A DNA stretch of 64,000 bases from Bacillus sp. CH140a_4T (GTDB lineage: Bacteria; Bacillota; Bacilli; Bacillales; Bacillaceae_G): positions 336,058-400,057 of the forward strand of contig NZ_WBPF01000005.1 of NCBI RefSeq assembly GCF_008923725.1, written 5' to 3'. Made by a program: the position numbers and the translations under genes. Every line of letters starts with the position of its first letter. The first letter of the stretch is position 1. Of the stretch, positions 46,268 through 54,569 are shown piece by piece. The notes beneath the pieces are model-generated. The model saw nothing but the letters and a program-made list of their open reading frames with translations, did not search any database and was not told the origin of the DNA.

Positions 46268-46363
46268 AGCACAAAAAAATGAGGCCGATTTCTCGGCCCC
46301 TCAGCTTATTGGCATAAAACAGGAGATTTGGTTTGGACATAACCAGTTCGTACCTTTATTATA
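46268..46363 (-). ncRNA. Candidate small RNA or leader ending in a strong terminator
   Basis: In the 283-bp gap between divergent genes the minus strand has TATAAT (46363-46358) with a weak TTTAAA 17 bp upstream, and about 50 bp later a terminator: TGAGG..CCGA (46280-46288) pairs with TCGG..CCTCA (46293-46303), followed on the minus strand by seven U. An inner TGGTT/AACCA hairpin lies between. No gene upstream on this strand needs this terminator. The transcript would be about 80 nt, a free sRNA or a prematurely terminated leader of the VOC operon. No ORF of note is inside. Confidence 0.45.
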
Positions 46364-46476
46364 TTTTATTTTTTCTGAATTTTAAATGCATTAAACACCT
46401 ATTTATATTGAGAAAGTTTTTTCGGTTGCATAAAATTAAAGAGTTTAAGAAATGCTACAAATGGAGGTGTATACAT

Positions 46477-46725
46477 ATGGAACCAATGCTATGTCCAAGC
46501 TGTAAAACAAACCGTACTCGCTTTAATATTCTTGAACAACAAGTAAAACCAGTCAAGTTAAATCCACAAACTGGTCAAGTAGAAGAGGAATACACAAATG
46601 AAACGATGAATGCTTTTCATATGTCCTATCAAGGACCAACATACAGAGTCCAATGCGCTGTATGCGGACTCGTTGAAAATCCAGAACAATTTATTAAACC
46701 TGCGCAAAATCAATCTTTTTCTTAA
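46477..46725 (+). CDS. Small zinc-ribbon-like protein
   Basis: 82-residue protein with two CxxC pairs: CPSCKTNRTRF at 5-15 and VQCAVCGLV near residue 60, likely one zinc ribbon. GGAGGTG lies 9 bases before the ATG at 46477, which excludes the longer upstream frame. No further function can be inferred; it stands alone. Confidence 0.8.
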   Translation: MEPMLCPSCKTNRTRFNILEQQVKPVKLNPQTGQVEEEYTNETMNAFHMSYQGPTYRVQCAVCGLVENPEQFIKPAQNQSFS

Positions 46726-46736
46726 ATAATTTTATT

Positions 46737-46768
46737 ACCCCCTACCAATTTTTTGTAGGGGGTTTTTC
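46737..46768 (+). terminator. Terminator of the zinc-ribbon gene
   Basis: ACCCCCTAC (46737-46745) pairs with GTAGGGGGT (46755-46763), followed by TTTTT. Confidence 0.9.
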
Positions 46769-46983
46769 GATTTAATATGTTAATCAAAAATGTTTTTCTT
46801 CCTTATTATAAGTTACACCCCACACCTCTTTAGTCATCTTTTATTTTTTTGACCTTCGATATGAATCATTTTTTCTTCATTTATTATTTTCGGGTTGGGT
46901 TCTTCGTAACTGTTAATTTTGTGCCTTTATATAGATTTTTATTATATAAAAAAGAGTGAACAAAAATACAATTATATAGAAAC

Positions 46984-47035
46984 GAAAGAAGTTGCCCCCG
47001 GTATTTGTATTTCCCTAAAACATCAACTTCTTTTT
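46984..47035 (-). terminator. Possible long-loop terminator of the DUF2812 gene
   Basis: GAAAGAAGTTG (46984-46994) can pair with CAACTTCTTTTT (47024-47035) around a long loop with a GGGGG tract. On the minus strand U-rich sequence follows. The remainder of the gap 46769-47049 is AT-rich with no feature. Confidence 0.45.
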
Positions 47036-47049
47036 AACTCTACTTTTTA

Positions 47050-47586
47050 TTATAATATTTCACTTTTTAATTTCTTAATTTTCCAAGAGAGTCTTATAAA
47101 GAAGTATATCCACATACAACCTGTAAGACCTGTCATAACTTTCGCCCAAATTGGCACTCTTGATTCCATCGGGCTTAAAAATAAGTTATACATTGATGGT
47201 AATATACTTGCTGATATAATAACAAGGAATAGCAATAACTCATTTAGCTTTTGTACCCTCGTCTCCTTTTCTGAGTATATATCAGGTAATTCATTTACCT
47301 CTTCTACCTCTTTACAAAAATAATTCCATCTTGTGAAACTTGTTACGCGTTTCCAACCAGACATTTCGTATATTTCGAAATACTCTTGTTGTTGTTCTTT
47401 CGAATCTCTATAAACCAATCTAAAATCAGCTTTATATATTACATCTTTCGGCTTAGTTTTCTTAAACTGATACATTAAATTGTATTTTTGTAATGCCCAA
47501 CCTTGCTGGTGCATCTTTCGTAAAAAAGCTTCTTCTTTTTCTAAATTCCATGCCGTAAAAAACTTAAATACCCTTTTAGTCTCCAT
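47050..47586 (-). CDS. DUF2812 membrane protein
   Basis: 178-residue protein: an N-terminal soluble DUF2812 domain (KFFTAWNLEKEEAFLRKMHQQGWALQKYN; YFEIYEMSGWKRV) and two C-terminal TM segments (LLLFLVIISASILPSMYNLF; VMTGLTGCMWIYFFIRL). DUF2812 genes are usually cotranscribed with a PadR regulator, as here, 7 bp downstream of padR. GGGGAGTG upstream of the ATG lies in the padR 3' end. Confidence 0.87.
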   Translation of the reverse strand: METKRVFKFFTAWNLEKEEAFLRKMHQQGWALQKYNLMYQFKKTKPKDVIYKADFRLVYRDSKEQQQEYFEIYEMSGWKRVTSFTRWNYFCKEVEEVNELPDIYSEKETRVQKLNELLLFLVIISASILPSMYNLFLSPMESRVPIWAKVMTGLTGCMWIYFFIRLSWKIKKLKSEIL

Positions 47587-47593
47587 CTTCCAT

Positions 47594-47911
47594 TCACTCC
47601 CCTAAAATACTATTCCCGTTCCTTACAGATCTCTGCAACCTGTTATACTCTAGCTCTAACACTTCTCTACCAAGTGGCGTTAACTCATAGCACTTCTTTC
47701 TATCTGTAGAAGCCACTTCAACTATTAACTTCTCTTTTAGTAACTTTGTCGTATTCCCGTATAAAGTACCTGGACCGAGCTTTACTTCTCCATTTGTCAT
47801 CTCTTCTACCATTTGCATAATTCCGTAACCATGCATTGGTTTCACTAGTGATAACAATATGTAATATGTCGCCTCTGTTAACGGAATATATTTTTTCGCT
47901 TTCGCATTCAT
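47594..47911 (-). CDS. PadR-family transcriptional regulator
   Basis: 105-residue PadR repressor: LTEATYYILLSLVKPMHGYGIMQMVEEMTNGEVKLGPGTLYGNTTKLLKEKLI is the winged helix with the diagnostic HGYGI and GTLYG motifs. GGAGGTGG lies 5 bases before the ATG at 47911; the longer frame to 48001 runs through the operator repeats. It probably represses its own operon with DUF2812. Confidence 0.92.
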   Translation of the reverse strand: MNAKAKKYIPLTEATYYILLSLVKPMHGYGIMQMVEEMTNGEVKLGPGTLYGNTTKLLKEKLIVEVASTDRKKCYELTPLGREVLELEYNRLQRSVRNGNSILGE

Positions 47912-47923
47912 TATAACCACCTC

Positions 47924-47976
47924 CGATACATCGCTTCCTGATATATCGACTAACGATACATCGTATATCGATATTG
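47924..47976. promoter_or_regulatory. padR operator array: GATAYATCG repeats with a 15-bp period
   Basis: GATACATCG at 47925, GATATATCG at 47940 and GATACATCG at 47955 are exactly 15 bp apart, with a partial GATATTG at 47970 continuing the phase. The units are near-palindromic (CGATACATCG). They lie immediately upstream of, and touch, the padR binding site, so autorepression is likely. Confidence 0.6.
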
Positions 47977-48116
47977 TATAACTACATTCCAAAATATGCA
48001 AGTATAATTTAATAATTGGATATTTATTTCTTTGAATTAAAAAATCATATCAATTTTCTGAATAATTTGTTAAAATATAGAAATATCCGTTTATATTTTT
48101 GAAAGGAATGATACAT

Positions 48117-49046
48117 ATGATAAATAAATTGAAAGAAAACATAGGATCAGTTTTTGTCGGTAAAGAAAATGTTATAGATTTATTACTCGTTTCATTGCTT
48201 GCTGATGGACATGTATTACTCGAGGATGTGCCTGGTACTGGGAAAACGTTGCTAGCGAAAACACTTTCTAAAAGTATTGGTGGTAATTTTTCTCGTGTCC
48301 AATTTACACCGGATGTACTTCCGAGTGATATAACAGGTATTGAATATTTTAATCCGAAAACGAGTGAATTCGAGTTAAGACTTGGACCAGTTATGACTAA
48401 TATTTTGCTTGCGGATGAAATTAATCGCGCTATGCCTAGAACGCAGTCTAGTTTATTAGAATCGATGGAAGAACGACAAGTAACGCTTGAAAAGCAATCT
48501 ACTCCTCTTCCGAAACCGTTCTTTGTTATTGCGACGCAAAATCCAATTGAATCACAAGGAACATTTCCTCTTCCAGATGCACAACTTGATCGTTTTTTAA
48601 TGACAATTTCAATTGGTTATCCTGATTCCAAAGATGAACTACAAATGATGCGTCGTTTCCGTAACGATACACCGTTAGAAAGCGTCAAATCTGTTATTTC
48701 TTTAGAAGACATTTTAAAAGCACAGAAACGAGTAAAAGAAATTTTCGTATCAGAACCGTTAGAACATTACATTATTAAACTTGCTCACGCTACAAGAAAT
48801 CATGATTACATCGCTAACGGTGTAAGTCCACGTGCCACACTTGCTTTAGTGCGCGCAGTTCAAGCGTTAGCCTTTTTACGCGGGAGAGAATATTGTACGC
48901 CTGAAGATATACAATTTTTAGTTCCTTCTGTTTGGAATCATCGTATCGTCTTATCGATGGAAGGCGCATTACGTACGACAAAAAATGAAATTATGCAAAG
49001 AATTTTAAAAGAAGTTGACGTACCAGTGGAGATTGAGCAAGCATGA
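48117..49046 (+). CDS. MoxR-family AAA+ ATPase
   Basis: 309-residue MoxR ATPase: Walker A LLEDVPGTGKTLLAKTLS (about 37-54), Walker B ILLADEINRAMPRTQSSLLESMEE (about 98-121), sensor 1 VIATQNPIESQGTFPLPDAQLDRF. These chaperone-like ATPases help assemble partner complexes. AAAGGA lies 9 bases before the ATG at 48117. It overlaps the DUF58 gene by 4 bp. Confidence 0.92.
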   Translation: MINKLKENIGSVFVGKENVIDLLLVSLLADGHVLLEDVPGTGKTLLAKTLSKSIGGNFSRVQFTPDVLPSDITGIEYFNPKTSEFELRLGPVMTNILLADEINRAMPRTQSSLLESMEERQVTLEKQSTPLPKPFFVIATQNPIESQGTFPLPDAQLDRFLMTISIGYPDSKDELQMMRRFRNDTPLESVKSVISLEDILKAQKRVKEIFVSEPLEHYIIKLAHATRNHDYIANGVSPRATLALVRAVQALAFLRGREYCTPEDIQFLVPSVWNHRIVLSMEGALRTTKNEIMQRILKEVDVPVEIEQA

Positions 49047-50206
49047 ATGGACAGCGAGTTGTAACTGTACCGTTATTTTTCCAACTCCATATTATTCAAC
49101 TAACCGTCCCAGGCGCTATACTATTTACATTTTTTATGCCACAACGAATCATTATGTTTTTCTTTTTCTTCTACTATTTATTTGCAATTTTCATTTATAA
49201 ATATGTCGCATACATAGAGAAAAGGTTTCAAGTGATTAACGAGAAACAAACGACTCGGCTTTTCCCTGATGAATCTGGACAGTTTTTTATTCATTTAAAA
49301 AATGGAGCAAACATACCACTCGTTAATGGTACTTGTTATTTTCATTTAGACCCGTCACTACTACCACAAAAAGATCAAGGAATTGAACAAATATCGAAAA
49401 CGTTATTCTCTTTTCCGTTTTCACAACCTGCTCATTCGGCACAAAAATGGGATTTAACATTGACGGCAACGAAGCGTGGCGTATTTCAAATTGAACAATT
49501 CGAATGTGTTTTGAAAGATCCTTTTCATTTATTATCTGTACATTTACCTGTATTTGATAAATTAAGAACTGAAATTATTGTGTATCCATCACCTAAAGAA
49601 GTAGCAGGTTTGCAAGAACTTCAGCAACTTTTAACAGGATCTTATCGAACAAATTTTTCTTTTTACAATGATGAAACATCTATTATTGGTGTAAAACGCT
49701 ATGAACGTGAGTCTTTCCGTTCTATTCATTGGAAAGCATCTGCTAAAATGCAGGAATTACAGGCGAAGCAATATGAACCTGTAAAAAATTATAGTTGGAC
49801 GATTTGTCTTTCATTAGCTGCTGATCGCGGGTTTGGTTGGAAAGATAATATAGAAGATCTTATTTCATTTGCAACATACATTTGTCAATACGCAACGAAG
49901 CATCAAATACCGTTTGAATTATTTATTAGTGTATTAGCTGAAGGTGGTCCTCTGCACTTACCATTAAACGAAGGGCAAACACATTACGGAATATCTTTAG
50001 AGGAATTAGCGCGTATTTCAGATGATAGTACGTTACTTCCTAAACAAGGATTTATTCATTATGTAACGAGAAAAAGAGAACGATCATCTACAATGATATA
50101 CATTGGTTTACAGAGAAATGAACTCCCTCTTCTCTCTCAGCCTACGTTTCTCATTAATAACGAAGGGATGGTGGAAAAGCTTGAAAACTTGGCTCTATCA
50201 CGTTAA
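49043..50206 (+). CDS. DUF58 protein of the MoxR operon
   Basis: 387-residue protein with two N-terminal TM segments (about 12-55) and a DUF58 domain with GVKRYERESFRSIHWKASAKMQELQAKQYEPVKNYSWTICL (about 213-253), part of a vWA-like fold. The ATG overlaps the moxR TGA. MoxR-DUF58 pairs are widespread, with incompletely known function. It overlaps the next gene by 26 bp. Confidence 0.9.
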   Translation: MNGQRVVTVPLFFQLHIIQLTVPGAILFTFFMPQRIIMFFFFFYYLFAIFIYKYVAYIEKRFQVINEKQTTRLFPDESGQFFIHLKNGANIPLVNGTCYFHLDPSLLPQKDQGIEQISKTLFSFPFSQPAHSAQKWDLTLTATKRGVFQIEQFECVLKDPFHLLSVHLPVFDKLRTEIIVYPSPKEVAGLQELQQLLTGSYRTNFSFYNDETSIIGVKRYERESFRSIHWKASAKMQELQAKQYEPVKNYSWTICLSLAADRGFGWKDNIEDLISFATYICQYATKHQIPFELFISVLAEGGPLHLPLNEGQTHYGISLEELARISDDSTLLPKQGFIHYVTRKRERSSTMIYIGLQRNELPLLSQPTFLINNEGMVEKLENLALSR

Positions 50207-51290
50207 TGACTTTTTTCTGCTGCTCCTCCTTTCGTTATTAACGGAAAGAGATGAATTCATCGGTATTGCTATATTTTTAGCAACAGGCTATATTGGTGTA
50301 TTTCTAATCCATAAATTCATGAAAAAAAGAACGACAGGATTTGTTATACTGTTAATTACTCAAATAATCAGTTGTTCTATCTTTCTCCCTTTCTCTCTAT
50401 TTGGCACAATTATGTTACCGCTTTTCTTCTTTATCGTACATGTAGTTGGACCTGGGTATCCAGTTCAAAAATCGTTAGGCGGTATTATATGGTTTGGTGT
50501 TTCAACTATATTTTATGCGCCCTTTCCACCTTTGTGGAAACTATTACTATTAGTCTTACACATTATGATTACATTTTGGTTAACTGGGGCAAATCGTAAT
50601 CAACAGTTATTACGTTTCGCTTCTCTTATTACGATTGGAATAATTAGTGCTTTTCTCATTCCTATTTTCCCATACATTCGGCTTCTTTTTTCTTACGCCG
50701 TACAAGTAGTTGCTTTAGGATTTGGATACGCCATTAATCCGTTATTTTCCGCAGCCGAATCAAAAGAAACAGACGATTTTTGGTCGAATAAAGGCAATCT
50801 AAAAGACCCTCAAATTAAGGATGAGTTTGGACAACGTGATTTTGATCCAACTCTCATAAATAGCATTACCATATTAGTTTGTACAGTCATCGCTATTTAC
50901 GTCGTTTGGAAAATAATAAAAAAACGAAAACAATTCAGTTTACCAAATATGCCTGTCTTTGAATCTACTATCATTACTGATAAAGAAGGCATAAGCCAAA
51001 AACGTTTGAAACGAAACAAACCGCCTCATAATGAAATTCGAAAAGAAATTTTCAAACTTGAGAGTAAGTTAACTCCTCCTTTAAATAGAAAACGAGGAGA
51101 AACTGTTGAAGCATGGTTAGGAAGAATAAATAGTGAAGAGCATATAAATATTCAGAGTCATATTATTATAAATGCTTATAATACAGTGCGTTATTCAAAT
51201 GAGGAAAACACCGTACTTTTGCATGAATTTAAGGAAGAAATCCATAAACTCTATGCATATCAGAAGAGTATGAAGAAAAGAAAGAAATAA
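50181..51290 (+). CDS. Membrane protein with C-terminal DUF4129-like domain (TTG start)
   Basis: 369-residue membrane protein with about seven TM segments in the first 190 residues, one more near 245, and a cytoplasmic C-terminal DUF4129-like tail (NEIRKEIFKLESKLTPPLNRKRGETVEAWLGRI). In related operons this position is taken by a transglutaminase-like TM protein; here the extracellular transglutaminase domain is missing. The TTG at 50181 has GGTGG 6 bases upstream and lies inside the DUF58 gene; no ATG fits. Third gene of the operon. Confidence 0.75.
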   Translation: MKTWLYHVNDFFLLLLLSLLTERDEFIGIAIFLATGYIGVFLIHKFMKKRTTGFVILLITQIISCSIFLPFSLFGTIMLPLFFFIVHVVGPGYPVQKSLGGIIWFGVSTIFYAPFPPLWKLLLLVLHIMITFWLTGANRNQQLLRFASLITIGIISAFLIPIFPYIRLLFSYAVQVVALGFGYAINPLFSAAESKETDDFWSNKGNLKDPQIKDEFGQRDFDPTLINSITILVCTVIAIYVVWKIIKKRKQFSLPNMPVFESTIITDKEGISQKRLKRNKPPHNEIRKEIFKLESKLTPPLNRKRGETVEAWLGRINSEEHINIQSHIIINAYNTVRYSNEENTVLLHEFKEEIHKLYAYQKSMKKRKK

Positions 51291-51296
51291 TACAAC

Positions 51297-51330
51297 AGAA
51301 AGACTCCTATTTTCATAGGAGTCTTTCTAT
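51297..51330. terminator. Bidirectional terminator after the MoxR operon
   Basis: AGAAAGACTCCTAT (51297-51310) pairs with ATAGGAGTCTTTCT (51315-51328), TTTC loop; shared with the convergent MHS transporter gene. Confidence 0.9.
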
Positions 51331-51346
51331 ACTTCTACGTTAATTT

Positions 51347-52804
51347 TTAAATTGAAGCATTCTTCCCTGCTTCAATCTCTAATGATTCTTCATGCCACCA
51401 AAGTGTTTCTTCAGGGTCTTCTTTAGCGATTAGGTGTGCTTCCTTTTTCGTTTCAACTGTAGGATATGAACCTTTAAGCGCACGTCCTGAAGTTGTAACG
51501 AATAATACACTAAATACGACTAATCCAATAATACTTACTCCTGCTAAATAAAATGCCGGTGCAAGCGGGTTACCGGTTGCATGAACTAAGTATGAACATA
51601 CGAGCGGTGTTGTTCCACCGAATATCGATACAGAAATATTAAATGAGATCGAAAGTGCTCGATAACGTACATCGGTGAAAAAGAGTGATGGTAATAATGA
51701 AGGTAGCGTTCCTTCATATACACTTAGGAAGAATCCTAAAATGAAAATACCTGCAAATATAGCTGCAATATGTCCATTACCTATTAGTAAAAATGCTGGA
51801 ATTGCAAATACTGTTAAACCAAGTAAACCAATTTGCACGACACGTTTATTACCAATTTTATCACTTAATTTACCGAAATAAAGTGCCAGTGGAATCATAA
51901 GTGCCATCGTAATAGAAATAATTAATAAGCCAGTTGTTTCTTTGACTTTAAGTACTTGAGTTAGATAAGAAGGAATATACGAAAGAATCATATAATTCGT
52001 AATGTTAAAGAAGGCGACAATAACTGTGCTTAATAAGAAGTCTTTTTTGTGATATTTTAATATATCCATAAATGAAAATTGTTCGTTGTCTTCAGATTCC
52101 TCTTGTGCTTTTTCCATCTCTTCAAAGATGGGAGATTCATCTAAATGACGGCGTAAATATAAACCGACCAAACCAATTGGTGCAGCTATTAAGAAAGGAA
52201 TACGCCAGCCCCAGCTGAGCATTTGTTCATCTGTTAACAATAACGTCAAAATGGTAACAATTACCGATGCAGCAATGTAACCTGAGAGTGTTCCAATTTC
52301 AAGACCACTACCGAGTATACCACGCTTTTTATCTGGAGAAGATTCTGCGATATAAACCATTGCTCCTGAATATTCGCCGCCTGTAGAGAAGCCTTGAATC
52401 ATTCGGGCAACTAAAAGTAGTATTGGTGCCCATACACCAATTTGTTCATAGGTTGGTAGTAATGCGATGAATAATGTAGAAAGTGCCATTAAAATAATAG
52501 TAGTACTTAACACGATTTTTCGGCCGTACTTATCTCCTATTCTACCAAAGAATACACCTCCGATTGGTCGAACGAGAAAGGCTGCTGCAAATGTACCAAA
52601 TGTAAGTACAAGTTGCAATCCACTATTATCAACACCTGAGAAGAATAATTGACTTAAAATTACCGCTAAATACGCGTATAATCCAAAGTCAAACCACTCC
52701 ATTGCATTCCCGATACCAGTAGCAACTACTGCTTTCCTGGCTTGTTTAGGATTGACAATATTAACGTCTTGAGGTTCAAAATTTAAATCATTATTTTGTT
52801 GCAT
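51347..52804 (-). CDS. MFS metabolite:H+ symporter (MHS/ProP-like)
   Basis: 485-residue 12-TM transporter of the MHS group: GIGNAMEWFDFGLYAYLAVILSQLFF (about 30-55), GRIGDKYGRKIVLSTTI loop 2-3 and RMIQGFSTGGEYSGAMVYIAESSP, as in the osmolyte/dicarboxylate symporters ProP and KgtP. The ATG at 52804 is 12 bases after AAGGAG, a long spacing, but no nearer start exists in frame. It lies downstream of the class III aminotransferase on the same strand, with a terminator between. Confidence 0.88.
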   Translation of the reverse strand: MQQNNDLNFEPQDVNIVNPKQARKAVVATGIGNAMEWFDFGLYAYLAVILSQLFFSGVDNSGLQLVLTFGTFAAAFLVRPIGGVFFGRIGDKYGRKIVLSTTIILMALSTLFIALLPTYEQIGVWAPILLLVARMIQGFSTGGEYSGAMVYIAESSPDKKRGILGSGLEIGTLSGYIAASVIVTILTLLLTDEQMLSWGWRIPFLIAAPIGLVGLYLRRHLDESPIFEEMEKAQEESEDNEQFSFMDILKYHKKDFLLSTVIVAFFNITNYMILSYIPSYLTQVLKVKETTGLLIISITMALMIPLALYFGKLSDKIGNKRVVQIGLLGLTVFAIPAFLLIGNGHIAAIFAGIFILGFFLSVYEGTLPSLLPSLFFTDVRYRALSISFNISVSIFGGTTPLVCSYLVHATGNPLAPAFYLAGVSIIGLVVFSVLFVTTSGRALKGSYPTVETKKEAHLIAKEDPEETLWWHEESLEIEAGKNASI

Positions 52805-52975
52805 ATAATAAAACAGCTCCTTATTTAATTTAACTTCTTTAAGCACACCTTCTCTTATTGAATAAAATAAATTCGAAGCACTTAAGGAAAATCAGCGTCT
52901 CCTTATCTGTTATTATTGTTTCACATAATTAATTATTTGTCCAATGAGATGCTTCCAAGGTTAAGTAATTTATTA

Positions 52976-53033
52976 AAATAAAAAAGCTGAAGAAGGCGCT
53001 ATACGAGTACCTTTTTCACCTTTTTATTTTAAT
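52976..53033 (-). terminator. Terminator between the aminotransferase and MHS genes
   Basis: On the minus strand AAAATAAAAAG..TGAAAAAGG pairs with CCTTCTTCA..TTTTTTATTTT, an imperfect long stem. The rest of the gap 52805-53094 shows no feature. Confidence 0.65.
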
Positions 53034-53094
53034 ATAAAAATTTATTTTTTTACCCCTATTTTCTTCTTATTTGAATTAAAAATAAGTTTCTTTT

Positions 53095-54309
53095 TTAAAT
53101 ACTTGTAGCTGCTAAACTATGTATACAAGAGATAAATTCATTAACAAATGTATCAATTTCTTCTTTTGTAATTATATATGGAGGAAGTAAACGAATGATG
53201 TTCCCTTGTGTAACATCAACTAATATCCCATTCTCCATTAGCTCTACCTGTAATTTCTTCACATTTTCATTTGTATCATTCAAACTAATTCCAAACATCA
53301 TGCCAGCATGACGTACTTCCCCAATATAATAAGTATTTTCTTTCTGAATTTCTTGCAATTTATCATTTAAATAGTGTGACATTTCATAAGCCTTTTGCAT
53401 TAAACCATCGTCAATTAATGTGTTTAATACCGTTAATCCTAAAGCCGTTCCCATTGATGAATGAGCAAACGTTGTGCCGTGATCTCCCGGTGCAAATACA
53501 TCACATAACTTTTCACCAACAATAATTCCGCCAAGCGGTATCCCGCCTCCTGCTCCTTTACCAATTTGAATAATATCCGGTGTAATATTGAAATTTTGAT
53601 AAGCAAATAGTTTACCAGTTCTCCCCATACCACTTTGTACTTCATCAACGATAAGTAGTACATTATATTTCTCACATAAGTTTTGAACACCATGTAAATA
53701 TTCACTTGATAAAGGGTATATCCCCCCGCTACCTAAAACCGGCTCTAGCATAATCGCAATCGGATTTTCATGAATTATTGTTTCTTCTAATTGCTCTATA
53801 TTCTCGCGGTCTACTTCATATACCGGAATCGATGTTTTAGGGAAATTTTGATATACACTTTCTTGTCTCGTAAAATGTAGTGCTCCTAATGTTCGCCCGT
53901 GGAAACTATTTTTCAGCACTACAATTCCTTCACGTTCTTCATGCGTATTAAATCTATATTTATCAATTAATTTTAACGTTGTTTCTGTCGCTTCCGTACC
54001 AGAGTTTGTAAAAAAGACTTTTCCTTTTTTTAATGAGCAGTCAACTAATTTCTTTGCATATTCAATCGCAACTGGATTTAAAAAATGAAATGGAAGATGC
54101 AACGATTTTGTAACTTGCTCCATTGTCGTTTGCACGATTTTCGGATGATTGTATCCTAATACGTTCACTCCCACACCAGAGAATAAATCTACATACTCTT
54201 TACCATCCACATCATAAAGCTTGCATCCTTCTCCTCTTTCTATTGCAACCTTCGTACGACAATACGTAGGCATCATATATTCTTTATCTAATTGAAACCA
54301 ATCCGACAT
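53095..54309 (-). CDS. Class III aminotransferase (acetylornithine/ornithine type)
   Basis: 404-residue PLP enzyme. GVNVLGYNHPKIVQ, FFTNSGTEATETTLKL (about 99-114, PLP phosphate), SFHGRTLGALHFT, VLLIVDEVQSGMGRTGKLFAYQ (Asp of the pyridine N) and the Schiff-base lysine in IIQIGKGAGGGIPLGG (about 249-264). The pattern fits acetylornithine aminotransferase (ArgD) or a succinylornithine/GABA-type relative. No arg genes are adjacent; the neighbour is an MHS transporter. Confidence 0.88.
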   Translation of the reverse strand: MSDWFQLDKEYMMPTYCRTKVAIERGEGCKLYDVDGKEYVDLFSGVGVNVLGYNHPKIVQTTMEQVTKSLHLPFHFLNPVAIEYAKKLVDCSLKKGKVFFTNSGTEATETTLKLIDKYRFNTHEEREGIVVLKNSFHGRTLGALHFTRQESVYQNFPKTSIPVYEVDRENIEQLEETIIHENPIAIMLEPVLGSGGIYPLSSEYLHGVQNLCEKYNVLLIVDEVQSGMGRTGKLFAYQNFNITPDIIQIGKGAGGGIPLGGIIVGEKLCDVFAPGDHGTTFAHSSMGTALGLTVLNTLIDDGLMQKAYEMSHYLNDKLQEIQKENTYYIGEVRHAGMMFGISLNDTNENVKKLQVELMENGILVDVTQGNIIRLLPPYIITKEEIDTFVNEFISCIHSLAATSI

Positions 54310-54569
54310 TTTAAATTCCTCCTAGTTATTTTCCCTGTTTATTTATGTTCTCTATAAAGTCATGTATAAATTCATTTTTAAGATTGTAATTTTAATAGTA
54401 ACTTTCTTCTCGATATCCATTTTTTCATAATTTCTTCTATTTCAACAGGTCCACTACATGCACGTTTTTTTCACCTAGCGGTCTGTTACTACTTTGCATG
54501 TCATACATAATCAAGGCTGTGAAATCATATTTAGTAACAATGGACAAAAAAGATTTGGAGGCTATATCA

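Noticed and set aside
47912-48001. N-terminal extension of PadR
   Set aside because: It would be translated through the operator repeats; a strong GGAGGTGG marks the start at 47911.
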